32,852 nucleotides of DNA from Pirellulales bacterium (lineage in GTDB: Bacteria > Planctomycetota > Planctomycetia > Pirellulales > JAIMBC01): contig JAIMBC010000027.1 in NCBI GenBank assembly GCA_023511675.1, positions 1 through 32,852 on the forward strand, read 5' to 3'. Numbering within the stretch: position 1 is the stretch's first letter; each line of letters starts with the position of its first letter. The position numbers and the translations under genes were made by a program. Shown piece after piece: positions 10,191-18,379 of the stretch. The notes beneath the pieces are model-generated. The model was not told the origin of the DNA, made no database searches, and saw nothing but the letters and a program-made list of their open reading frames with translations.

Positions 10191-10783
10191 GGCTGTCTCG
10201 CCGCCAGCAGGCGCTCCACGTACTTGGCAAGCAGGTCAACCTCGATATTGACAAGCGCACCCGGCTCCAGCCGGCCCAGCGTGGTACAGGCCAGCGTGTG
10301 AGGGATGAGGGCCACGCTGAAACGTGCGTCCTCGACGTCGACGAGCGTCAGACTCACGCCATCGACGGCAATGGATCCCTTGCTTGCCAGGTAACGTCCC
10401 AGTTCGGGGGGCACGCTATACCAGCAGGTGGCCCAGTCGCCGGCATCCTGGCGGCTCTCGAGCATGCCGACCCCGTCCACGTGGCCCGTCACAAAGTGCC
10501 CCCCCATCGGCTCGCCGGCACGCAGGGCACGCTCCAGGTTTACCATCTGGCCCGCATGCAAGCACCCCAACGTGGTGCGCCGCAGCGTCTCCGGCCCCGC
10601 CTGGACCCCGAAGGCCCCCCCCGCCCGCTCCACCACCGTCAGGCAGCAGCCGTTGACGGCAATGCTCTCTCCCCGGTTCAGCTTCTGCGCCAGCTCGGGC
10701 GCGTGCACCCAAATATCACGCCCAGGAGGGGCCTCCCTCACCTCCGCTACCGGCGCCAGTGCCTCCACCAGTCCCGTAAACAT
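10187..10783 (-). CDS. ribE: Riboflavin synthase, alpha chain type
   Basis: MFTGLVEAL start; two repeated lumazine-binding modules (GESIAVNGCCLTVV and GSIAVDGVSLTLVDV). 4-bp ATGA overlap with rsmA. Confidence 0.95.
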   Translation of the reverse strand: MFTGLVEALAPVAEVREAPPGRDIWVHAPELAQKLNRGESIAVNGCCLTVVERAGGAFGVQAGPETLRRTTLGCLHAGQMVNLERALRAGEPMGGHFVTGHVDGVGMLESRQDAGDWATCWYSVPPELGRYLASKGSIAVDGVSLTLVDVEDARFSVALIPHTLACTTLGRLEPGALVNIEVDLLAKYVERLLAARQP

Positions 10784-10851
10784 CTCGATCTGCGCCTACC
10801 GCTGCTGCTAGCCTGAAACTTGCATGGCATGCATCCTCCCGCACTCGCCCG

Positions 10852-11724
10852 CTAAAACAGAGGTTCCTTGTGGGGGCGGCGCTCCACCACCTCTTGCCAG
10901 GCGTAACGCACCGGCCCCAGCATCACAAAGCACACGCACAGCAACGGCAGGGCATAGCCCCGGATCACCATCACCGCCACCAGCGCGAACAGCAGACTTA
11001 CCAGATGGCCAAACGTGCGTTGCCCTCTAAAAAGCTGGTTCACCACGTGAGGATAGGGAATGCGGCTTACCATCAGCAGCCCCACCGCCAGGGCGAAGAA
11101 CGGCAAGATGCTCTGAATCACGCCGTCGATCGTCTCTGCATACATCAACCGGTTGGGTTCCTTGCGCAGCGTATAGAACAGCATGCCAAAACTGGCCACC
11201 GCCGCCGCGGCCGCCGGGCTGGGTAAGCCCGCAAATCCCAGGTGCTCGTCCTCTTCATCACTCTCCACGTTGAACCGCGCCAGCCGGAGCGCCGCGCACG
11301 CCGCGAAGGTGGCCGCGATCACCCAGACCGCCTCCCGATGCAAATAGGTGAATCGAGGGCACATCTTCACCAGCAGAATGCCCGGAGCAACGCCAAACGT
11401 GATCACATCGCACAGACTATCGAGCTGCGCTCCAAAGTCCGTCGCTGCACGCGACAAGCGGGCCACGTAGCCGTCGAAGGCGTCAAACACCATGCCCAGG
11501 AAAATCAGCCAGCCCGCCAGCATGATGTTGTGCGTGTCGTCTCCTGGGTTCAGCGCCCGGATGGCCTTCACCGGGTTGGAGGTTCCCAGCGCCGCGGCCG
11601 CGGGAATCTCGGTTGAAGTAGGCGGCTCGATGCGGGCCGCCACCACGATGGCGAAGAACCCGCACACAAGGTTGCCCAGTGTAAACAGCGTGGGCAGCAT
11701 GGAGATGGTGCGAAGGCGGTGCAT
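10852..11724 (-). CDS. pssA: CDP-diacylglycerol--serine O-phosphatidyltransferase
   Basis: CDP-alcohol phosphatidyltransferase signature region (GMVFDAFDGYVARLSRAATDFGAQLDSLCDVITFGVAPG). MHRLRTISMLPTLFTLGNLVCGFFAIV start at 11724. Confidence 0.93.
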   Translation of the reverse strand: MHRLRTISMLPTLFTLGNLVCGFFAIVVAARIEPPTSTEIPAAAALGTSNPVKAIRALNPGDDTHNIMLAGWLIFLGMVFDAFDGYVARLSRAATDFGAQLDSLCDVITFGVAPGILLVKMCPRFTYLHREAVWVIAATFAACAALRLARFNVESDEEDEHLGFAGLPSPAAAAAVASFGMLFYTLRKEPNRLMYAETIDGVIQSILPFFALAVGLLMVSRIPYPHVVNQLFRGQRTFGHLVSLLFALVAVMVIRGYALPLLCVCFVMLGPVRYAWQEVVERRPHKEPLF

Positions 11725-11728
11725 GGCT

Positions 11729-12703
11729 TCAACCTGTTGCCGGCGAGTCCTGGCGGATGCGTGCCAGCGGCGTCTCACCGCCACGTACGCGTTGGCCGGG
11801 CTGGACGAGGATTTCCAGCTCGTCCCGTGCTGGGAGCCACAGCTCGGTCCGAGAACCGAGTTTGATCATACCGAACTTGTCGCCTGGCACCAGCACTTCG
11901 CCCGGCCGAGCCTGGCAGACAATGCGGCGTGCCACCTGCCCCGAGATTTGCCGCACGGCCAGCCGGCGATGCGGAGGCGCCTCTTCTTCCAAGCCCAGCC
12001 ACAGGCTCTCATTCTCGGTCGCACACTCCGGACGGAGGGCGCTGATAAACTTGCCGGGCACGTATCGCATGGCAATCACGCGCGCATGGCAGGGAGCGCG
12101 ATTCACGTGCACATCGAGCAGCGACAGGAAGATTCCCACCCGCACGGCCGGACCGCCCAGAAACTCGTCGTGTTCGATACGCGTGACGTCCGTGATCTTC
12201 CCGTCTGCCGGAGCGAGATACAGCCCGCTTTGCTGGGGTACGCGACGCGGCGGATCGCGAAAGAACCACAGCACCACCAGCGCGAACGCCGCCGGCAGCA
12301 CGGCAACCGGCCAGAAACGCGTAGCCGCCAGGGCTGCGGCCAGGGCCGCTGCGGGGCCAGCCATGAGCAGCACCTCTGCCAGGCCCCAGCGTGCAAGGGG
12401 GAGGCGGTCTCGCCAGCGAAACGGATCATGTTCCGGGGCCCAGTAGGCCGAGCACTGGTTGCGGCAATACTTCAGGTCTCTGGGATCGAGCAGGGGATGC
12501 GGTGCACCTTCGGCGTCCCCTTGCCTCAGGCGGGCCATCCGCGCCACATAGGCGGGACGAAAGCGGCGCAGGTACCAACGCCGCCACCGGCCCCAGGCCA
12601 GCTCCAGACGATAACACATCCCCCCACCCGGCTGGACGCTGCGGATGTTTTCGGGAAGCGGTTCGGGAACTGCCCTCTGGGACGGACTGACCACGCTGCT
12701 CAT
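11729..12703 (-). CDS. psd: Phosphatidylserine decarboxylase proenzyme (short Psd-type core with N-terminal extension)
   Basis: YLAPADGKITDV, VRVGIFLSLLDVHVNRAPCHARV, GDKFGMIKLGSRTELWLP (GS processing motif). Confidence 0.92.
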   Translation of the reverse strand: MSSVVSPSQRAVPEPLPENIRSVQPGGGMCYRLELAWGRWRRWYLRRFRPAYVARMARLRQGDAEGAPHPLLDPRDLKYCRNQCSAYWAPEHDPFRWRDRLPLARWGLAEVLLMAGPAAALAAALAATRFWPVAVLPAAFALVVLWFFRDPPRRVPQQSGLYLAPADGKITDVTRIEHDEFLGGPAVRVGIFLSLLDVHVNRAPCHARVIAMRYVPGKFISALRPECATENESLWLGLEEEAPPHRRLAVRQISGQVARRIVCQARPGEVLVPGDKFGMIKLGSRTELWLPARDELEILVQPGQRVRGGETPLARIRQDSPATG

Positions 12704-12917
12704 CTCAGCATGCTACCCCTCTCCCGACCGCCCCGCTAGTGGGCACATTAGCTGCCTTCTCCATCGCCGTAGCGCGGGCGCTGCCATTGGTGCTCTTCCC
12801 CCAGCAAGTACGCTTTCTCTCTCAGCCACCACGTCAAGCACCTTGCGGCCCGGGCATTGTTTGTACCCATCGAGCCGTGGGCAATCCCATTTGTGGCCGC
12901 CGTGGCCCTCTGCGCTT

Positions 12918-13058
12918 CGTCTTCTTCTTCGTGTTCTTCGTGCTCTTTGTGGTACTCGGCCCTTTCTGGTCTTCTTCGTATTCTTCGTGCTCTTTGTGGC
13001 ACTCGGCCCTTTCTGGTCTTCTTCGTGTTCTTCGTGCCCTTTGTGGTACTCTCCTGCG
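12918..13058. repeat. Three tandem 47-bp units of a CACAAAG/CACGAAGAA-rich intergenic repeat
   Basis: Units 12918-12964, 12965-13011 and 13012-13058. The middle unit is TCTGGTCTTCTTCGTATTCTTCGTGCTCTTTGTGGCACTCGGCCCTT. Unit 3 diverges after about 13051 and unit 1 diverges in its first about 6 bases. Confidence 0.92.
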
Positions 13059-13152
13059 TGCGGTTGGCGCTCCTGCGACTCCCTTGAGGTATGGTTGGCT
13101 GCCTAGTAGAATCTGCCCACGTCGTGACTCGCCGTGCCACAGGAGGTTGTTA

Positions 13153-14241
13153 TTGAGCGCCCCCTCTTCCCTCAGAATTGCGGTGATTGGCGGAGACGGC
13201 ACCGGTCCGGAGGTGGCCGCCGAGGGCGTGAAGGTCCTCAAGGCGGTGGCGGCCCTGGAGGGCATCGTCTACGAACTGGTCGATTACGACCTCGGAGGGG
13301 ACCGCTATTTGCGCACGGGAGAGATCCTGCCGCCCTCGGTATTGGAGGAGTTGCGTGCCTGCGACGCGATCTATCTGGGGGCGGTCGGGCATCCCGAGGT
13401 GCCGCCGGGTGTGCTGGAACGCGGCCTGCTTCTGGAGCTGCGATTTCAGCTCGACCAGTACATCAATCTCCGGCCCGTACAGCTCTACCCCGGTGTGGAG
13501 ACCCCGCTGCGAGACAAGGGGCCGGCGGATATCGACTTTGTGGTGGTCCGCGAGAACACCGAGGACCTCTATGCCGGAGCCGGCGGCTTTCTCAAGAAGG
13601 GTACGCCGGATGAGGTGGCCGTGCAAACGGCGATCTACACGCGCAAGGGTTGCGAACGCTGCATCCGCTGGGCGTTCGAGTACACGCGCCGCCGCAACAA
13701 CCCCAAGCGCCGGCTGACGCTGGTCGCCAAGACCAACGTGCTGACCTTCGGCCACGACCTCTGGTGGCGCACCTTCCAGGAGGTAGCCCGCGAGTACCCG
13801 GACGTGCAGCCCGACTATCAGCATGTCGATGCCTGCTGCATGTGGATGGTGAAGAACCCCGAGTACTTCGACGTGATCGTCACCACCAACATGTTTGGAG
13901 ACATCATCACTGACCTGGGTGGCATCATTCAGGGAGGGTTGGGTGTTGCGGCGGGCGCGAATCTCAATCCCGATCCGGGCGGCACGAGCATGTTCGAGCC
14001 GATGGGCGGCAGTGCACCCAAGTACAAGGGTCAGCGCGCGATCAATCCCATTGCGGCGATCAACGCGATGGCCATGCTGCTGGAGCATACGGGCCATCCT
14101 CGGGCAGCGGCGCGTGTGGTTCGTGCAGTGAAGCATGTCACGGGGACGAAGATGCGCAGTCAGGCCGCCGGGAAGATGGGCTATATGACCGACGAGGTCG
14201 GAGACCTGGTGGTGCAGGCGCTGGAAGAGGGCCGGGACTAG
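13153..14241 (+). CDS. Isocitrate/isopropylmalate dehydrogenase family protein (3-isopropylmalate dehydrogenase-like)
   Basis: LRIAVIGGDGTGPEVAAEGVKVL, DFVVVRENTEDLYAG, VTTNMFGDIITDLGGIIQGGLGVAAGANLNP, FEPMGGSAPKYKGQ. TTG start at 13153 with AGGAGG at 13141-13146. leuB is the likeliest symbol but I cannot exclude a tartrate- or isocitrate-type paralogue. Confidence 0.9.
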   Translation: MSAPSSLRIAVIGGDGTGPEVAAEGVKVLKAVAALEGIVYELVDYDLGGDRYLRTGEILPPSVLEELRACDAIYLGAVGHPEVPPGVLERGLLLELRFQLDQYINLRPVQLYPGVETPLRDKGPADIDFVVVRENTEDLYAGAGGFLKKGTPDEVAVQTAIYTRKGCERCIRWAFEYTRRRNNPKRRLTLVAKTNVLTFGHDLWWRTFQEVAREYPDVQPDYQHVDACCMWMVKNPEYFDVIVTTNMFGDIITDLGGIIQGGLGVAAGANLNPDPGGTSMFEPMGGSAPKYKGQRAINPIAAINAMAMLLEHTGHPRAAARVVRAVKHVTGTKMRSQAAGKMGYMTDEVGDLVVQALEEGRD

Positions 14242-14390
14242 CGATGGGGCGATGGCTGGGCTAAAGTCCACAGGCGCCGGCGCGTGCTGCCCCCCCAACG
14301 TGTCGCGCGGTCGGAACCACTCCCGCCTGCGGCCAGCGTAGGCGGCGATAGCGGGGCTGTGCAGAATCAGCCAAGTCGATGAGGTAACCG

Positions 14391-15158
14391 ATGCATCCCC
14401 TGTTTGATCTTACCGGCCGCTCTGCCCTGGTCACGGGCGGCAGCAAGGGCCTGGGGCTCGCCATGGCCAGAGTGTTTGCGGAGGCCGGCGCGAACGTCAT
14501 GATCAGCAGCCGCCACGAAAACGAACTGCAAGCCGCCTGCCGCCAGATTGCCGAGGGTACCTCGGCACGTGCTGAGTACTGCGTGGCAGACATGACGCAA
14601 CGCGCCGACGTGCAGCGCCTGGCACAGGAGGCGCTCGCCCGGCTCGGCCGCGTGGACATTCTCGTGAACAACGCCGGCTCCAATCAGCCGCAGGCCATTG
14701 ATCAGGTGACCGATGAGGCATGGGACCGGATTGTAGAGCTAAACCTCACAAGCTGCATGTTGTTGACGCGCGCCCTCGTGCCGCAAATGAAGCAACGGCG
14801 CTGGGGGCGAATCATCTACATCTCGTCGATCATGGGGCTGGCCTCCAAGGAGGGGCGAAACGCCTACTCGGCTACCAAGTCGGCGGTGATCGGGCTGGCG
14901 CGGGCCAACGCGCTCGATCTTGGGCCCTACAACATCACAGTCAACTGCCTGGCGCCGGGACCGTTTCTCACAGATCTGCCACAAAGCATCTTGTCTGCAG
15001 AGGAACGGCAGTATTTCGCAACGCGCACGGCCCTCGGCCGCTGGGGGCAGCCGCGCGAGCTGGCCGGCCCGGCGCTGCTGTTGGCCAGCGAGGCAGGCTC
15101 CTACATTACAGGTGCCGTGCTGGTGGTCGACGGCGGCTCGCTGGTGAAGACGTTCTGA
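14391..15158 (+). CDS. SDR family NAD(P)-dependent oxidoreductase
   Basis: TGGSKGLGLAMA cofactor motif, NNAGSN, SSIMG...YSATKSA catalytic Ser-Tyr-Lys. GAGGT SD just upstream. Confidence 0.95.
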   Translation: MHPLFDLTGRSALVTGGSKGLGLAMARVFAEAGANVMISSRHENELQAACRQIAEGTSARAEYCVADMTQRADVQRLAQEALARLGRVDILVNNAGSNQPQAIDQVTDEAWDRIVELNLTSCMLLTRALVPQMKQRRWGRIIYISSIMGLASKEGRNAYSATKSAVIGLARANALDLGPYNITVNCLAPGPFLTDLPQSILSAEERQYFATRTALGRWGQPRELAGPALLLASEAGSYITGAVLVVDGGSLVKTF

Positions 15159-15180
15159 AGCTGTTCAAGCTGTTGATGTT

Positions 15181-15210
15181 GCAAGTCCCGGCTCGATTCG
15201 AGCCGCTTGC
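15181..15210. other. Bulged hairpin downstream of the SDR gene (possible terminator)
   Basis: GCAAG-TCC-CGGCTCG / ATT / CGAGCCG-CTTGC: 12 bp of stem with a 3-nt bulge. No clear T tract. Confidence 0.5.
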
Positions 15211-15280
15211 AGCCCCTTGCCGCTAGCAGGCCGCTGACACTCTCCGATAGTAGGCCCGGCCAGCCAATGCGCCGCGAAGT

Positions 15281-15304
15281 GGGCCGGACGCCGACGTCCG
15301 GCCC
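15281..15304. other. Perfect 10-bp stem hairpin in intergenic space
   Basis: GGGCCGGACG-CCGA-CGTCCGGCCC. Confidence 0.6.
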
Positions 15305-15798
15305 CTGTAACGGCGGAGCACGCGTGGCCCTCAGCTGCAATCTTGGGCGCGGCAGTTGCAGGCAGTACTTCCCATGCCGCCTACAGTACGGCGATTGCCA
15401 CAGCGTGGCGCATGCCCAACTCGAACCAGCCCCCCCGGCTTGCGCATTGCCCTAAGTTTGCCTGGGCCTTGTGCCTCTCTGCCGTCGGATCGAAACAGTG
15501 CAAGTCGTGTAGGCGCCGCTGGGCATGCCGGTATATTCTGCGGCCCTGGTGTAAGCTTTCCGCTGGCGCAAGGAGGTGCAGCCGAGGCGGGGGGCAGCGT
15601 GGGCGGTACGACTTCTGCCTCGAGGATACGGCGATTGTTGCTGGTGGCGGCAGGACCGGCTGAGATGGCGGCCCAAGGCTCAGCGGGCAAGCGCGGTGTG
15701 ATCTGCGGCGGGCGACGCGCCTGCGCAGCCGCTGGAGGCATCGCAGGTACAAGCGAGTGAGCCAGCAGGCTGGCAAGGTAAACGTGAAGGAGCGGGCG

Positions 15799-18207
15799 AT
15801 GAACGGGCGAGTTTGTGGCCAGCAGGACGGACATCCGCGTGTGGCCGTGTTGGCCGTCGTGCTTGTGCTGGCCGGCGCGAGCATGAGCTGGGGTGAGGGG
15901 GGGCTATCCCGTGTGCGACGCTGGCTGAGGCGGCCATCGCCAGGTGTGCAGCTTCGCAACCAGCTTCCGCCGGACGTGGATCCAGCCGACCTGGAGCCGC
16001 CTGAGGTCACAGGCGTGCCCCCGATCGCGGACGTGATGCGTGAGCTTGCGGCTGCCCAACGCAGCGAGGCAAATGCAGCACACGCCAGCGAACAGGGCGA
16101 CGCAGAGGGCAAGATGCAGCCAGCCCAGCCAGGGCTGGATCGGCGACCCACGGTGGACAACAACAGGGTTTTGCCACGAGCAGTGGGGAGCGACAGCGGG
16201 GCGAATTCGCCGCGGGCAGAGGCACGTGCCGACGCCACGGGAACCGGCACGAGTAAATCTGCGGCAACCGCGCAGAGGTCCAACGAGCAGGTGGTCACTG
16301 TGGAGATCTCCCCTTTGGGGTTTCACGGCGTGCAGCCGGGAAAGTCCCGTGTGGCGGAGGTATTGCAATCGTGGGGCCCGCCAGCGGGCAGCGAGACCAA
16401 GGGGAAATGGCGCGTGGACGTGTATGCCATGGAGCCGTTTCAGGAAGTGCGCCTGGCATACGAGCAGGAGGTCGTACGCTCCATTGCGATTGTGCTGGAT
16501 GGCATGTTGGGCCGAGAGCAGATTGAGAAACACCTTGGATTGGAATCCGTCGAGGCGGCACCGCTGATCGATGAGCGAGGCCAGCTCGTGGCTTATGTGT
16601 ATCCGGAGCGCGGGCTGATGCTGCGGATGAGTCCACAAGGCTTGGTTGCACCTGGCGGGGACGCAAGCCTAGACGATGCCGATGAGGGGCAGTCGCATTC
16701 GGATGGCGAGGGAACCAACCCGCCTGGCGCCGGCAGGCCCGCGCTTGCTGGCTCACAACCTAGTGGCGAATCGACGCCGTTGTTGGAAGAGTCGGCCGAC
16801 GAGGCCAGCGGCTCCGAGCGTGCTGTCGAGCGATTGCCGCACGCGCTGGGAAGCGAACAGCGGGTTACGGCCGTGGTGCTGGAGGAGATCGATCCCGTGG
16901 CCTTCGTGCAACGGGCAGAAGTGCGTGTGCCGTTGCGTGCCGATGCGGCCCTGGTGGATCTGGAGACGGCCCTGGCCCTGGACGGAAAATGCCATGCGGC
17001 TTGGGGGGCCAAGTCTGAGTTGTTCACGCTGTTGGGCAGGCCAGCAGAGGCCCTTCAAGCCGCCGAGGAAGCGCTGGCGGGCGACAAGATGCGGCCGGAG
17101 TACCAGCTCGCTCGGGCCAGGGCACTCCTGAAGCTGGGACGCCATGACGACGCGCTCGCTGCCGTGGAAGAGCTGCTGGCGCCGCAGGGGCGCCTCGTCG
17201 AGCGTGCGCCGCACCTGGCCGCCACGGCGGCATTGCTTGCCGGCCAGTGTTTCTCTCTGGCGCCGCGGCCGGACTTTGCCCGGGCGGCACAGATGCACAT
17301 GCATGCCATGAAGCTGGCGCAGCGCGCCATGGACAGCGAGAACCTGCGGGTTCGCAAGCAAGCTGCCACGTGTCTCGTAGAAGGACACCTGGCGATGGCA
17401 TACGATGTGGCGTGGGGCCGGTGGAAAGACAAGCAGGCATCCGTCCAGCGATGGCTGTCGCGGGCGGTGGAAGTGGCCGACGAGGCCGCCGCAGCGGGGC
17501 TGTTGGATGCCATGTGGGAGTTGAAGCTTAACCAATCCGCCCTGGCCGCTCTGGCCGGCTTGCGAGAGGCGGCAGAGCCTGCGTCGTGGGTAGCTCAGGT
17601 TCAGGCTGCCGCCGCACATCTGTTGGAGGCGACGCAAGATCCCGCCACAGAGGAGATGGTGCGCTGGGAGCTGGGTACGGCCCTGTACGACGCCGTGCAA
17701 ATCGAGCAGTTGCGTGGCGAGCTGGATCTCGCACTCATGCACGGCAAGGATGCCGCCGCGGCAATGACGGCCGCAGCCGCGGGGCGCGAGCCCAATGCCG
17801 CAGACGCATTCCTGCTGGGCCGCCTCTACTATCGGCTGGGGGCCATCCATGCCCTGGCCGAGCGGAACCATATTCGCGCTACAGAGTGGTACGATCAGGC
17901 CATCCCCTGGCTAAACCGCCCAGCCGCTGAGATCCCTGCACATCTCTTGCTACCCTGGGGAGAGATGCTGGTGAGCATGGCGGTCTCCTACTGGGAGGCA
18001 GGTGCGCAGACGGAGGCAATCGAACTGACGCTTCACGGCGCAGGCCTGATGGAAGGGGCCGTACAACAGCGCCAGGCGGCACAGGACGTTCTGTCCGTCC
18101 CCTACAGCAATCTGGCCAGAATGTACGAACACGCGGGCGACGCTGCTCAGGCAGCCCGCTTCCGCAGGCTCGCCAATAAACCCGCTACCGCCGGCACGCC
18201 GCGCTAG
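15799..18207 (+). CDS. Secreted or membrane-anchored protein with novel N-terminal region and TPR-like C-terminal region
   Basis: MNGRV...VAVLAVVLVLAGASMSWG signal-like start with GGAG upstream. Helical repeat segments (CHAAWGAKSELFTLLGRPAEALQAAEEALAGD; PEYQLARARALLKLGRHDDALAAVEELLAP) are TPR-like. Confidence 0.8.
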   Translation: MNGRVCGQQDGHPRVAVLAVVLVLAGASMSWGEGGLSRVRRWLRRPSPGVQLRNQLPPDVDPADLEPPEVTGVPPIADVMRELAAAQRSEANAAHASEQGDAEGKMQPAQPGLDRRPTVDNNRVLPRAVGSDSGANSPRAEARADATGTGTSKSAATAQRSNEQVVTVEISPLGFHGVQPGKSRVAEVLQSWGPPAGSETKGKWRVDVYAMEPFQEVRLAYEQEVVRSIAIVLDGMLGREQIEKHLGLESVEAAPLIDERGQLVAYVYPERGLMLRMSPQGLVAPGGDASLDDADEGQSHSDGEGTNPPGAGRPALAGSQPSGESTPLLEESADEASGSERAVERLPHALGSEQRVTAVVLEEIDPVAFVQRAEVRVPLRADAALVDLETALALDGKCHAAWGAKSELFTLLGRPAEALQAAEEALAGDKMRPEYQLARARALLKLGRHDDALAAVEELLAPQGRLVERAPHLAATAALLAGQCFSLAPRPDFARAAQMHMHAMKLAQRAMDSENLRVRKQAATCLVEGHLAMAYDVAWGRWKDKQASVQRWLSRAVEVADEAAAAGLLDAMWELKLNQSALAALAGLREAAEPASWVAQVQAAAAHLLEATQDPATEEMVRWELGTALYDAVQIEQLRGELDLALMHGKDAAAAMTAAAAGREPNAADAFLLGRLYYRLGAIHALAERNHIRATEWYDQAIPWLNRPAAEIPAHLLLPWGEMLVSMAVSYWEAGAQTEAIELTLHGAGLMEGAVQQRQAAQDVLSVPYSNLARMYEHAGDAAQAARFRRLANKPATAGTPR

Positions 18208-18379
18208 CCACAGCTCGCCTCTTCCTTTCGGGCGGAATGGCCGCCCATGTCCTCACGCTGCCAGCGTTGCTCCTGGCAAGCAAACCGCCGCGTCTGCCGT
18301 TTCAAGCTATGGTGTTAAGAGCGGCAGCTTGGCGCCGCGAACGCGTTCCTCCCTCTTACTCGAGATTGGGCATTAAAGT

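Noticed and set aside
12918-13058. Possible CRISPR array
   Set aside because: Units are directly contiguous with no unique spacers and no cas genes are nearby.
12748-13265. Minus-strand ORFs encoding HKEHEEHEE / TTKSTKNTKK peptides
   Set aside because: Products of translating the 47-bp repeat in different frames; the period is not a multiple of three and no single frame is favoured.
13150-14298. 382-aa minus-strand ORF
   Set aside because: Antisense shadow of the conserved dehydrogenase.
16753-17871. 372-aa minus-strand ORF
   Set aside because: Antisense shadow of the TPR-region protein; no domain recognised.
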